DNA of 49,935 nucleotides from Chara braunii (taxonomy: Eukaryota > Streptophyta > Charophyceae > Charales > Characeae): contig BFEA01000224.1 of NCBI GenBank assembly GCA_003427395.1, forward strand, positions 11,199 through 61,133, in the 5' to 3' direction. The position numbers were made by a program, and so were the translations under genes. Under the pieces are notes generated by a model. That model was not told the origin of the DNA, did not search any database, and saw only the letters and a program-made list of their open reading frames with translations. This document shows, piece by piece, positions 32,463 to 43,906 of this stretch. How positions within the stretch are numbered: position 1 is the first letter of the stretch; each line of letters starts with the position of its first letter.

Positions 32463-33780
32463 GCAGCCCCCCCCCCCCCCCGAAGGAATAACTCAGCGAA
32501 CCAAGGTCAGACCGCCCGCTGTCGATTCTCTGGCGAGTCCCCAGTTCATAGCAGTGTGCCCCCTTTGCTAAGCCTAGGCCTTTTAAGAACCCACGATCAC
32601 ACTCCCTCCAGCCCGAGTATCGTCAGGCAGCCTAGACGGGCTGCATTCAGGCCGTCCGTAATCTCCGTGCTCCACCCGCAATGCAGCAAGCTCATACGGC
32701 TTGCTCCTCGTGCAGTGGTGTACCCCTGCAGCTGGGGCAGCGGATCCGCGATACTTAGCATCCTACCGCAGCGACCTGCATGGCACACTGTACCCAGACT
32801 CCGCAGGCCCCCACAGCGCCCCGACTGGATACACGGTCCCTTCTCTTTCAGTCGCTCCCTCTTAACCGAGCCGGTGAGCCTGCAACCCCACGCCAAGCCT
32901 TACTTCCATATCCCTGACAAGAGGAGCGACATCGGATAAACCCGCCCGCATGAAACACCGCCAGGTCTGTACCCTCCATGCAGCTGAACCCGTAGTGCAT
33001 CGGTCATCAACTTGGTCTGCGGTTCCTCAGTTACTTCCCCCACGCGCCTGAGCCGAGTGCTGGCCAGAGAGGCAAGCTTGTGTCCCTGCAGCCAACAGCG
33101 GGGGCGGTCAAAACAAGAGCGATCTCGCTCAGAAAAAACGGACCGCAAATCTCAATCTGACGGGCTCGCACAGGCAAGCTCCGCCCCCTCATGCCGCTTC
33201 GGTAGAAAGAGCCGGGCTGAATGAACCTCTAGACCGACGGGGCGGACTCACGACCAACTTCCCTCTCCTCGATTGACTCGTGTGCCTTCCTTCCACGCAC
33301 CGCATCTCTTGCTACCCCCCTCTTACATTGCCACACTCCAGAAACTAACACCTCCGTTGCGCTGGCCCGTGGCTAAAGCCCCAATATTGCCCCCTCCCTC
33401 GCTCGTTTCCACCAAGGAACGAGCGAGCTGTCTCCTCTCGTCCGCGTCGTTCGTGCCCCACCACCTTCGACCTCGAGTGCACCTGGCCACATAGATGCGC
33501 AAGGTCCATTCGCTCCCCTCTTCCTCGTCTTCCTCCTCGACTCGCTGTTGCCGTCAATCAAAACCCGTACTTCACCATCGAGCCGCGCACTCGCGAACGC
33601 TGCAAAAAGATGGGCAAGGGAAGAACCCGATGTAGGGAGCCACGCCTTCACTTTATACGCGTCGATGCTGCCCAGGGCCGCGCTATGCTCCGAAGGACCC
33701 AGGCCCGGGGGGAACGCCCCGCTGCGGAGCGAAAGGCCACATTCCACCACGGGCGCGCCTGGCCTCGACCCACGTCCGGG
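32463..33780. other. No recognisable gene
   Basis: GC-rich sequence with several ORFs of 80-160 codons on both strands (for example 32460-32939 + and 33373-33750 -). They have no motif, and I take them as chance ORFs in GC-rich DNA. Confidence 0.5.
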
Positions 33781-33787
33781 TTCATCC

Positions 33788-33874
33788 CTGGACCTTACAT
33801 ACGTCGCCCTTACGCGGAGGCCGCGCTAAGCTCCTCTGTATCGTTCCAATTTTAACGGATATCCCGAAGGAGTC
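33788..33874 (-). ncRNA. U6 snRNA-derived sequence, near full length
   Basis: The minus strand reads CTCCTTCGGGATATCCG, then TTAAAATTGGAACGATACAG and AGGAGCTTAGC, and ends near GGTCC. The 5' half is very close to U6 snRNA; the 3' half is degraded. It is part of a tandem array with about 145-160 bp spacing. Confidence 0.75.
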
Positions 33875-33947
33875 GAACGGGGTGATACCCCGGCGGCGCC
33901 CCCCCTTTTTGCACGCGCCTGCCCCTGCGTCCCGTCCGGGTTCATCC

Positions 33948-34030
33948 CCGGGGTCGCGAGCGTTGGCCTTATGCCGCGGCCCGGCGGATCTCCCCCCGTA
34001 TCGATCCAAGCTTTTCGGATGCCCTGACGA
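33948..34030 (-). ncRNA. U6 snRNA-derived sequence, degraded
   Basis: The minus strand reads GGGCATCCGAAAAGCTTGGA, then TCGATACGGGGGGAGATC, matching U6 in spacing and key words but with many changes. The word CGTCCGGGTTC lies next to this copy and its two neighbours (at about 33774, 33934 and 34078), which defines the tandem unit. Confidence 0.55.
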
Positions 34031-34090
34031 CCCTACGTACGGGATGCCCCCTTTCCGCACGCACCCGGCCCTATCCACGTCCGGGTTCTT

Positions 34091-34158
34091 TCTCGGACTC
34101 CCCCTGGTCGATTACGCAGATCTCCTCTATGTAGATCCGGTTCCAACGAACGCATTGG
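34091..34158 (-). ncRNA. Possible third U6-derived unit, strongly degraded
   Basis: The minus strand holds TTGGAACCGGATCTACATAG followed by AGGAGATC, in the place expected from the tandem spacing. On its own it would not be convincing. Confidence 0.35.
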
Positions 34159-34447
34159 AGAACTTTGCTGTGTTAGCACCCCAGCGCAGCTGGGCATTTC
34201 AGCCCTTCCAAATATCGCCCCCGCTTTTGCCGTATTGGCACGAATCTGGCCTCCCTTCGAGGCTTGGTCCAAACAAGCGCACCTTCGACGAACTCCGCCC
34301 CTCGATACCAGTGGAAGCCCAGGCTTGTCAAAACGACGGCTTATCCTGCCAACACCACCAGCAGCCGTTGGGTGCCTTTGGTCATAGGGCAACCCAGTCC
34401 GCCCTTCGCCCCCTCCGGTCCATACGCACCTGGTGCAACCTGCGTCC

Positions 34448-34514
34448 TGGTCCGTTCCGAGCCTTCGCGCATCCTCCTCGCACAGGGGCCATGCTAATCT
34501 TCCCCGTATCCCTC
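34448..34514 (-). ncRNA. U6 snRNA-derived sequence (middle and 3' part)
   Basis: The minus strand reads GATACGGGGAAGATTAGCAT, then GGCCCCTGTGCGAGGA, and ends with GGACCA. The central box is identical to U6. Confidence 0.75.
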
Positions 34515-35322
34515 TAACTTCCAGCGGAGATCCTGTCGGAGCGTCGCGCGCCATCCTTGGGGGTGCTAGCGCCGGGCTGACCACCTCAAGGCTGTTAAAA
34601 AATGCTAGCCCTTGTTCCTCAGCCTCCCGAGTCTGGGCTCACCCCGCGGCCCATAGTGCACAGCTCGCGGGTGTACCGCTGCGGCTTCGCGCCTTCATAC
34701 GGGCGTGAGAACAGTTAGTAACAAAAATTTGAAACAGCTAGATCACACAGAAACAGTTATATAGCACTCGCAAGGCGTGCGGTAATTGGGCGGAAACCGC
34801 GGCCCCCATAATTGCAAAAGGCGAGGGGGATAGTCCTACAGGCCCATCAACCCCTCGAGCCTTCCCACCGCGCTTCTCCGCTCCCTTGCCGCATGTCGTC
34901 AGCCTCGATCGCTGCGCCCACTGCATACCAGTCCGATGCGGTAACCCAATAGGGCTAAGCTCAAGCTTGTGACCAGCAGGCGAGGCATCCCATATAAGGA
35001 GGTACCACACGGCGCTCCGGGCCAAGATACCGCCCCGACCGCTCTCCCCTCCTCAACCGTGCGCGCCACCGCCGATGATCCGCACCGCCTCGCGCACGTC
35101 ACGTCGCGGCCACCATCCACTCCTTCTTTCATGTCGGGCCCACCGCCGGCCGAACGCAATAAATGAAAGCGGACCTCTTAACCCTTAATTTAATCAATAA
35201 CAAAAACAAGCCTGATGGTTATGCCGGTGTCGCGACTAATCTTAAAATAGAACGAATCATACGCGCGCCTTAAACTTGCGCACCCACGTATCCTCTACCG
35301 GGACAAGGCAGACCCTTGCCTA

Positions 35323-35353
35323 CGTGCGGGCGACCCTCACATTTTCCCGCACG
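35323..35353 (+). other. Perfect 8-bp hairpin
   Basis: CGTGCGGG (35323-35330) pairs with CCCGCACG (35346-35353), loop 15 nt. Confidence 0.8.
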
Positions 35354-35399
35354 GGTACTCAAGATCCAGGTTAACCAAGCCTTTCTGTCACTTGCAAAA

Positions 35400-36165
35400 A
35401 CCAAGGCGGATACCCTTGTAAGGATATTCGCGCTGATAGCTTACCGGACCATATTAAGCGACGTCCCCGTCGCGTCGCCAAATCAAAAGCTATAGACTCC
35501 CTCACATTCCAAATGCTAACGAGATCAGAAGCAATCCGATTAGCCGAGAGACTCACGGTCGAGGCCTCCATCAAACCGTGCCAACACAACTATATGCTGC
35601 CAGGGTTTCAACCTGGGTCTCCCGTCGAATTGTCGAATCTTCGACTCACAATATATCTCGCTAAGGCTTCATACTTCCACCACGTTCTACTATCGTCAAC
35701 TTGTGTTAGTCCTATCTCGAGGTTTTGGGTCCTATCAAACACAAGATATCATATAGCTTCCACCTGTCGGTCATTGCTCGTTGCGCTATTCTCTAGGATC
35801 ACTGTCCACAGAAATACACCATCAGCTAGCCACGTTCCAACGTACCTAATTGGCGTCCTCTCGCCCACGTCTAAGCGCATAGGGAGAGGGATATCAATTC
35901 CTAGGGCAGTCTCCTTTAACTTTATCAATCTCTTCGCCCTGTAGGAATCAAAATCGCGTTGAAGTAGGTACGCCCACCACACACTTGAGTTGCTCCTCAT
36001 CTGCCCATCTACCTCACTGATCAGCCCGTACAACTCTCACTCTTATAATCAACTCCACCGTCTCACGCCACTCGAACTTAAACAGGTTCTTCCCTTTGAA
36101 TGGGGGAGCTTGAATATTGACAAATACTTAAATCTCTGCGCTCTAGCTAACTGTCTTCCCTTCTG
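35400..36165 (-). pseudogene. Degenerate unknown gene, copy G2
   Basis: The minus-strand ORF 36033-35749 contains SVWWAYLLQRDFD and GTWLADGVFLWTVILEN. Farther along, the strand matches the inverse of the + strand region 26140-26480 (shared words AGCATATAGTTGTGTT and GATGGAGGCCTCGA). It ends at the hairpin 35406-35431 (GCGGATACCCTT / AAGGATATTCGC). It probably belongs to the same unknown family as G1 and G3. In G3 a similar WW...LWPRVWLW pattern appears. The product is unknown, and the reading frame is broken in several places. Confidence 0.4.
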
Positions 36166-36957
36166 CATGTAGTCGTTGTCGAGCGCATCGATCCCACACG
36201 GGGACCCTCCCGGCCGCGTCACGCAGGATTATGCGAGACTTATTGCGGAGAGCGTTTGCCGCTCCGGCCGAGTGCGCCAGCCGTACCTCTCGCGAGCCCC
36301 TACGACAGGACAGAGTCACGCGAGGCACCGCTACCTCCACCTGCGGGAGCTGTCACCATCCCTTAGGTGGGCGTATCCCTTCCGAGCTACAGAACCACAT
36401 GCGAAAACTTTTCGTATGCAATTGAAGAGGTGGCCCAGCCGAGGGCGTTTCTCGCTCGCTGTAGCATAGGGGGTACGCGCGGTCGAGCGCTCGAAAATCG
36501 AACCCGTACGCGAATCGCCGTACTGGGGGCTGAAGTCCCAAACGCAATTCGGCGCCGGTCGACTAGGATGCACTACACACCCACGCGTTACACCATAACA
36601 CCCACGCTTACCCACGCATAACATACGGACACACACAGAACAATCTCCACAAATAACACCACAACACAACAACACTCCTAATCCCTTCAGTATCCAACCC
36701 ATAACTCTACGCAGTGGGAGTCGGTAACTGCCTTGCGCAAGGTTTAGTATAAGATCGCGCAAACGTTGGACCCACGCATACCGATTTATAATGCAGTCCT
36801 ACGCAGATAAAAACGATGACGACGCATTGTGTGGTGCCCATACCCGAATGGCCTATTCTGGGCCATGGGGTGGCTCCTGACGCTCGGGCGTTGGCTGAAG
36901 CGCGCACTAAGGGGAGGTAACCCTTTAGCGGGCGCAAAACCAGCCTGAGGGCCTTTT

Positions 36958-37002
36958 CGTCTTCTGCACCCTGAGGTGTCTCAAAGGGTGCGGGGTAAGA
37001 CG
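36958..37002 (+). other. Nested hairpin
   Basis: CGTCTT (36958-36963) pairs with AAGACG (36997-37002). Inside, GCACCCT (36966-36972) pairs with AGGGTGC (36985-36991). It corresponds roughly in place to the CACCCTCT hairpin of unit 1. Confidence 0.85.
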
Positions 37003-37903
37003 GACCCAAGGGCAGGAAGGAATTTGGAGCGGTGGTGAGTCGTTTGGCGCATCACCAACGACACGCTAACCCTTCCGTCCGGAACCTTATCGTTCGACCA
37101 AATTAATTTTCAACAAGGATAAATAAATAATAATAAAAAACAACTGTTCTCAACAGCAACAGAAAGGACATCGTCGGGATTAGCCCTGTGGAGGTTACCC
37201 GAACGTACGCTTACTTCATCAGGACAGGTACAAATCAGTCTCACTCAAGCACAAAGGTTGTGGGGTAGTCCACTCTCACGACAGTTATGTGGGTTGCCCA
37301 TCTGAATCCAAGACATGATCACTCAATATAACTCAGATGATACTCTTCCANNCATACCTGCAATCACATCACAGAATCAAGCAAAGATCCACACGCTACA
37401 CGGGGTCAACTCCAACCAACCTCTCCACTCATACCCTGTGCTTCAGCCATGCAAGCCCCAACCTCCAGCCAACCAACCATAAGTTAGTACTCAGTACTTT
37501 TGTTAAATGGCCATTCAATGAAAGTCTGGGTGAAACCTTAACAAAACTGATAAAATCACCAGGGCTGAAGCCTTTTAGGTTGAGTCTCGAGGGCGTATTG
37601 GGGTTCAGTCGTAGACCGACGGATCGGCAACCGACCTGTTATCAGCGATAACATAAGAGCAATCCTTTTGACGAAATAGCTTAATTAGATCAAGCCTTCA
37701 GATGATAACACGGCAACCTGCATCACAGTACAGGCCAGAGGAAAATACTACTTATACCCTTGCCAAGGGGAGAACATTCCCCTAGTCGCATCCTAGCTCC
37801 TCTACTAGTACCAAGTTGCTGAGTATCTCCTCTAATTAGGCTGGATCTGTTAGGTAGCTCCCAACTGCAAAATATTCTAACTCCCTAAATTCTACGAAAT
37901 TTC

Positions 37904-38020
37904 GGCAGCGCTTCCCGTAGGAAAAATGCCTTCTCAGAAATCCTATGAGCCCAAAAATGACTAACTCTTCCAGATTCGTAGAAATTTTGGCAGCGCTTCC
38001 CGTAGGAACAGGAGGCTGCC
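37904..38020 (+). repeat. CGTA-loop hairpin family, unit 2 copies
   Basis: GGCA/TGCC (37904-37907, 37927-37930) and GGCAGC/GCTGCC (37989-37994, 38015-38020), both around an inner TTCC-CGTA-GGAA stem-loop. Confidence 0.85.
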
Positions 38021-38399
38021 AAGATTTATACGAAGCTGAAAAAGCAGAAAGACAAAACAACTATACTTGGGACTAACTTCTGACATCTGTTTGATGATTC
38101 AGACTCAATGACAGCCAACACAACCTCTAGCTGAGGCTGTGGGCTAGCACTGGGCCTAACTCCCAGCAGGGTCAGTCCTACCTTCTCCCCAAGTTTCCCT
38201 CCCATCATCCATCTAGTCTACCTATGGCTCCAACACTTGGCGATCATTTACAGCAACTACCCTATCAAAGGACACCTAAGTGAGAGCCTACAATCATACA
38301 TGAGCATGCATCTCTCACAATCCCACATACATTTGCCCAGGTAGTTCGTTAGATCACTCAGTTGTTTCCTTTCATTATCCCCCTCACTTATGGCATAAT

Positions 38400-39680
38400 A
38401 TCAGTCAAGGCTCTAACTTAAGGGTACGTCCAACCTGCCTAAGTAAACAAGTAAAGGTACGCACAACTAGACTGCCCTAATTGAAGGGTATGCCCAACTC
38501 CAGATAAACTTTAGTCATAAAGCATATGACCAGACCGCCCTAACTTAAGGGTACGCCTGGGTTCTGCTTGAACTGACGACATGAAGCGTAAAGCTAGACT
38601 GCCCTAACTTAAGGGTATGCCTACTAGCCAACTTTACACAAAGCTACATAGGGCGTAGGATTAGACTGCCCCAACTTAGGGGTGTGCCTAACCTGCTTAG
38701 AACAAGCACGAGCGACGAATGGTCAGACTGCCCTAACTTAAGGGTACGTCCAACCTAAAGACAAGTACGAACGACGAATGGTCAGACCTCCCTAACTTAA
38801 GGGTACGTCCAACCTACATCACATCAACGACAAGAGCCTATCACCAGGCCGCCCTAACTTAAAGGTACGCCTAGCTGGCCTAAACAATTATAGTTACATA
38901 AGACAGGAACTGTCTGAACAAAGTACAACGACGTATGACTAAGCCGCCCTAACTTAAGGGTACGCTTAGCCTCCGTAACGACAATCATATAAAAACAACC
39001 TTTGATACATGCACATACTATATGTGTTTCTCTCTTATTAGGCAGAGGGTCAGACCTACCCTACTTAGGGAAACATCCAACCCTGCCTTGTGTTTAGAAG
39101 GGAAAATAAAACAAATTTATACTAACTCGCTTATACTTTGTCTTATTACGAGCATAGGACCGAGCCGCCCTAACTTAAGGGTACGCTCAGCCTGCCCAGA
39201 TTACCTTCGTTATATTCTTCATATCTTTTCCTCCTCTTCTTGTTCTACCTGACTTACTGACTGACTTTCCCAATTTCGGTTCCCAACTCGCTTAAGTGCC
39301 CGGTCTGCCAGATGATATAGGTTCGTATAGTATGTATCAAAATTGTATACTTCGGTTGGCCTTTGTGTTCCTGGCTTATGACTGAGCCGCCCTAACTTAA
39401 GGGTACGCTCAGCCTCATGCCTGTGTCCCCCTCAGAAAAAAACATACGCAAAACTGAGTCCACGCAACTTTGAGTGCTCCCAGTCCTGTTTTCAGCAACC
39501 CATTGAAAAAAACACCAGGATTCTGAGACATCCCAACTTAGGGCGCCCGTCCTCCTGTTCAGAAACCCCAGAAAAAAACAGCGGTTGGTCCGTCCAACTT
39601 AGGATAGGCCCAACCCTCAAAACCATACAAGCAGCCCAGCAAACATGAATGAAATACAGCACTGAGCCCGCACCAACTTA
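38400..39680 (+). repeat. AACTTA-loop hairpin array 2
   Basis: About 14 copies of the core CGCCCTAACTTAAGGGTAC or a variant. The inner stem CCCT/AGGG closes an AACTTA loop. Outer stems vary and pair: CTAAGC/GCTTAG (38939-38969), CTGAGC/GCTCAG (39382-39412), GAGC/GCTC (39162-39188), AGGC/GCCT (38846-38872), CCAGAC/GCCTGG with one mismatch (38530-38560) and GGTTGG/CCAACC (39583-39615). The last copies have shorter inner stems such as CCC/GGG and TCC/GGA with the same AACTTA loop. Confidence 0.9.
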
Positions 39681-40199
39681 GGAGAGTTCAGCCTTGGGTT
39701 GACCCGGTGAAAGCATACAAACATCTTTATCCCATCTTCCCCCCATTCCTTTTGTCTGAACTCACTCAAAGTTTATCTGATCTCTCATAAGTACTTNCTC
39801 ATTCATCCTTTTGCAAAGCATGTCCTGACATACATAGCAAACAAAAAGTAATAACCTTCCATATATTATTTAGTTACCCAGGGAGTAATAGTTAGGGGAA
39901 GGGATCACACGGGTTATACGAGAATATACCTNAAGTTCCCTGCCTCCAGAACCCCGCCTNNGCTCCGGNAGAGCTCCCGCAATCGGTGGGGCAACCTCCC
40001 ACAGAGGCCTTGGCGCGGACCTATGGGTTGCAATCCCGCCTGCCGCCTTCCCCTCGTAGCATAGACTAGACTGAGACTGAGAAGGATAGAGGTAGGTAGA
40101 GTAGACTCTCGAGATCCAAGGGAGGTGCTCTCAATCTCACTGGAGAGGGCCTCGTTGTCTTGATGCGCCTGAGGGCCCCGCAATGGTGGCCAGGAAAAA

Positions 40200-42170
40200 C
40201 ACAGCAGCAACCGGTCCAACCCTCGACCGGATACAGCGCCAACAGTCCCCTGACCGCCCTCCAAGTTGCAGCAGCAACCCGTCACGAAGAGGAAATGGTG
40301 CACATGGTGACACTCAAATGAGGAACAGCGCTCTGGGCAGTAGCAGCGCCTAGTTTGGTTGTGGTTTCTGATAACAGTCCGGCGCCCTGTGTACCGCAAG
40401 CTTAAAGGCACCGTTCTACCCAAATCTGCCCAACAACTGCACCGTTCGCTCTTCATGCCCCCAATGGCCGAAGTACCGCAGCACCAAACCTTGGCAATCA
40501 ATCTGCAGCAACAAATCAAGTCGTCGTGGTAACTCTTGAACGCCCAAACAGCTGTTGCAGCAGTCGCCCCAATGGCGTGGGGTAGCCGCACCACAAATAC
40601 GGTGGCCTTAGTTATCCTTGCTGTAGCAGCTCACCCTGATTGCTGTAGGCTAAGCCTCAAGTTTTGACAATGGCGGCTCACCGAGGTGGACGGAGCCCTT
40701 CAGTCAGTACTATTGCAGAAAGCAGATGCCGTACGGACGGCGCAACGAGAACCGAACTAACAACAGGTGCTACCACAATTACTCAGCCGTACCCCTGGCC
40801 CCAGCAATAGTACCCCAGCCTGATGCGACAAACACCGCAATACTCAGTCAGCCACACTAGCTGCCCCTCTGTTACAGGGATACCACGGCCCTGGCCACAG
40901 GCAGTAGTGCACAGCGAAGGCCAGCGCCCTGCACAGCAAAAGCGCGGCGCACAGTTACAGCATCCAACCTGTGTGTATCGGCAGCCCGACTCAGCAGCAA
41001 CAACCCATACGTTGTGGCAGCACCTCACCGGAACACAGCAGCCACAGTAGCAACCTGCTCTGAGTATCGCCAAGTAACCGGCGCGTCCCGCCTCCAAAGC
41101 CTACTAACACCGTCCTCTAATCAGCACTGGCCCACTGGCACCGCGTCAGTGATGACTGATGGCTTCATATAGCAGCAGTGCCCAACAGTGTTGCCCCGTG
41201 GTGGACAACACTCTTCGCTGCAGCACCGACCAGGACAATGCCCTGTTTATCAGCAGGGTACTAGGCGCTCGTCGGCCCGGGACCGCACCAGCGGAACAAG
41301 GGCTCGGCCACCAACTGCAGCAGCACTGGCCCGTATGCAGCACAGACCTTAGCAGCTGATCGATGACAGCACCCGTCCACAACGATTCCAACAGTCTCCT
41401 GCCCCAGCCACAACAACTCCCTTACCACGTCAACTAAGCTGAAGTCTATCAGAAGCAATATGCAGAGCACTTTGACAAAGGTATGGTAACCCACAGCGAT
41501 ACGCAGCGGAACCCAACAATTATCCGGAGCGGCAACTCTGTAGTTCAGCAGCAATCTGAAACTCGCTGCCCGGCCGTACCGCCCTGGAAAAAAAAGCCCG
41601 TGGCCGTCCGTGGCCGCAACTGCCGCAGCCAAGACAAGCATAGGCCCCCAGCCGTTGCCCTGGCCTCAGCCACCGCACTACCCTCAGCAACAAGTCAACG
41701 CAAGGACAGTCGACTACAATCGTCCATCATAGAAAGCAACTACCGCTCTTTGACAGCATCAACACACCGATCAGCCCCGATCGCAGATGCATTGACACCG
41801 AGTAACCCCCCCCCAGACAACAGCACTACTACGTCAAGTACTTATGCCAGCTGCCTAGTACTCCCCACCTAGCTGGCCCGTCAGCTCAGAGTAAAGAAGG
41901 CTGCACCGCTGCACAAATTGGGACCATGATGGCGAGTATAGTAAACAATGTCACTCGGGGCCGGGTGACGAGGATACACAGCAGATGCACACAATACCGA
42001 AATTTAAGTTCTAATTATTGTTTCCCCCTAAGTCAATCAAGAACCCCACCCTCGTTATTCAATCATTGTTGCTAAGTTTCTGGGAGTCTCCCCCTCCCTC
42101 CCCTTATCTCTAGTTCTAGTTGTAGTATCCGGAGGTGCCCAATCTATCAGGCCTGTTAATCATGTGGTAT
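40200..42170. other. CAG/CAAC-rich non-coding stretch, unit 2
   Basis: Many CAGCAAC and GCAGCA words with stops in every frame. The ORFs 40823-41050 and 41483-41872 are Gln/Ser/Thr-rich without motifs, and I do not consider them genes. Confidence 0.5.
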
Positions 42171-42176
42171 GAGAAG

Positions 42177-42330
42177 GAATTTTTCACACAGGCATGGGCA
42201 GGTACACAACGGTGGAATTTTTCACACAGACATGGGCAGATACCCAGTGGTGGAATTTTTCACACAGGAATGGGCAGATACACAGTGGCGAATTTTTCAC
42301 ACAGGCATGGGCAGATACACAGTGGCGAAT
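42177..42330 (+). repeat. 37-38 bp tandem repeat, four copies
   Basis: GAATTTTTCACACAG followed by CATGGGCAGATACACAGTGG starts at 42177, 42215, 42253 and 42290, with a partial copy at 42327. The period is not a multiple of three, so ORFs through it give frame-rotated versions of one peptide and are not genes. Confidence 0.92.
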
Positions 42331-43835
42331 AGGCCCCCTGAAAGCAATTCTGATATGGACCAAGCCAGCTGATGCAAGTACGGCTACTGAACTCAAAAAA
42401 GGGGGGGGGAGGAGGTCTGTCCACACGGAATCAGGCTGACCCTCCTGCTAGAGAATGGAACTACGCTCTACTTCTCAGCCATGCACAGCGGAAAGATACC
42501 GCATAGTGGTTACCTTCGTGAGGGTCAGCAGGGCATGGTCTGCAGGTAGGCACCCACCTCCATGCTGACGGCCTCTATTTTCACAGTTGACCTCGCAATA
42601 TCCCCTTAGCTCGGGCGCCCACCAACAGATGAGCTTTGTTTTGTGCCTGCCCCGCGCTCCTTTCTCCTGTGTATGCCATGGCCGGGTGCCAAGTACTTGA
42701 GCGCGGGGCTGCCCGTCTGCCCCCACTCAACTTGGTGGTTCCCCCCTCTCCCTCTCTCTCTAGACGAATGACCGTGCGTACAACCTTAACGAGCGGACCT
42801 GGGCACCCGTGATGACGAGCACACGTGCACCGATCAGACTAGCATGATCAGGGCGGGAAGCGCCGGCCAGTTCGATCCGGTTGGAGGGAGACGGTAACTG
42901 CTTATTATACAGACCCGTACTACTACTATCCCGAGGAAAGCGGTCCTGCTACTAGGATGCCGGGCAGCCACTCACCCGAGAGGGTGTGCAAACTTAGAGT
43001 GCATCTTCCGCCAGAATACGACTGGATACACCCCTGTTTTCAAACACTCTTTTTTTTTCTCTTTTTTTTATTTTATTTTACACGCAGCCCTTGTACATGG
43101 TCGCCTTGAATCTCCTGCTTCATCGTCAGGGCCGATCCTGCTATCGAATTTGCAATGCCCCAACACTTCGGAACAGGCTGTTAGATCGCCAAGATTGGAC
43201 GACAATTGACCCTGCTATGTGAACTTTCACCCTCGTGAAGGTCCGCTTCTCAATGCCTCCTCATAGCACAAAAACTAGCCCCCCTTTCTCAAATCTAACC
43301 GCACCATCTGATTTGCCACGCCCGAAAACCTCAGTTTCGACTCCTCCCTCGCTTAAATCCGTTCGNAGATGAGCGAGGTACCCCTTCTTCTACCTCCTTC
43401 CTTCTCCGTTTCCGCCATATCCGCGCACCCGTTTCCTCCCATACTCCCTCAACCACTCTGCCTACCACCAAACTGGCTTCACGAATGGGTTCGCCCTGGC
43501 CGAATCATACAAAAGAGACCCTTCATTGGCTCATCTCCATCAAGGATTGGGCACGGTCATCTCCTTCGTCGTCCTGCCCGTCTCCTTCCCATCGCTGCTA
43601 TCTTCCTCGCTTTATGCATGCACCCCTCGCCCAAATCAGTTCGGATTCAGGCCCCCCCTTTCTGATCTCGTTCTTACCTCTACCTGGTCGGCCTCGTCCC
43701 CCCCTCTCTACACTCACTGTTGTCACTCTCCTCCTTTGCTGCTGAGTGCCCTTCCTTCTGGTAGCACCGTCTCCTACCTCGTAGTAACACAGCCTCCCGA
43801 CCATGCACTAGCCCTTCTCGCATCTTCGCTGACGG
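42331..43835. other. No recognisable gene
   Basis: Mixed sequence with a T-rich run near 43048-43079. The Ser/Pro/Leu-rich ORFs at 43369-43999 have no signature. Confidence 0.45.
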
Positions 43836-43839
43836 TGAG

Positions 43840-43861
43840 TACCTCTCTCTCTCCCCTCTCT

Positions 43862-43902
<41 letters not shown>
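43840..43902. repeat. (CT)n microsatellite
   Basis: CT-rich tract with a pure run from about 43865. Confidence 0.95.

Positions 43903-43906
<4 letters not shown>

Larger units (their letters stand above)
26815..36170. repeat. Large tandem unit, copy 1 (about 9.4 kb)
   Basis: Anchors shared in the same order and strand with copy 2: 26820-27240 with 36180-36590; 28600-28880 with 37370-37660; 29160-29540 with 37890-38010; the AACTTA hairpin arrays; 31085-31330 with 39935-40190; 34925-34975 with 44635-44680; and the palindrome 35406-35431 with 45312-45341. The offsets range from 8.7 to 9.9 kb. Identity varies strongly, and some parts are unrecognisable. The unit has no convincing long ORF except the minus-strand remnant at its right end. 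It is rich in perfect hairpins. Confidence 0.75.

Noticed and set aside
32460-32939. Plus-strand ORF of 159 residues next to a gap
   Set aside because: It starts in a poly-C run after a gap, overlaps other ORFs on the opposite strand and has no signature.
33882-34517. ORF of 211 residues on the + strand
   Set aside because: It runs antisense through the U6-derived tandem units, so its openness reflects GC-rich repeat sequence.
38400-39680. Interstitial telomere repeats (CCCTAA words)
   Set aside because: CCCTAA occurs only once per hairpin as part of CCCTAACTTAAGGG; no tandem CCCTAAA run is present.
42169-42439. Three overlapping ORFs across the 37-38 bp repeat
   Set aside because: The period is not a multiple of three, and the peptides are frame rotations of one repeat.
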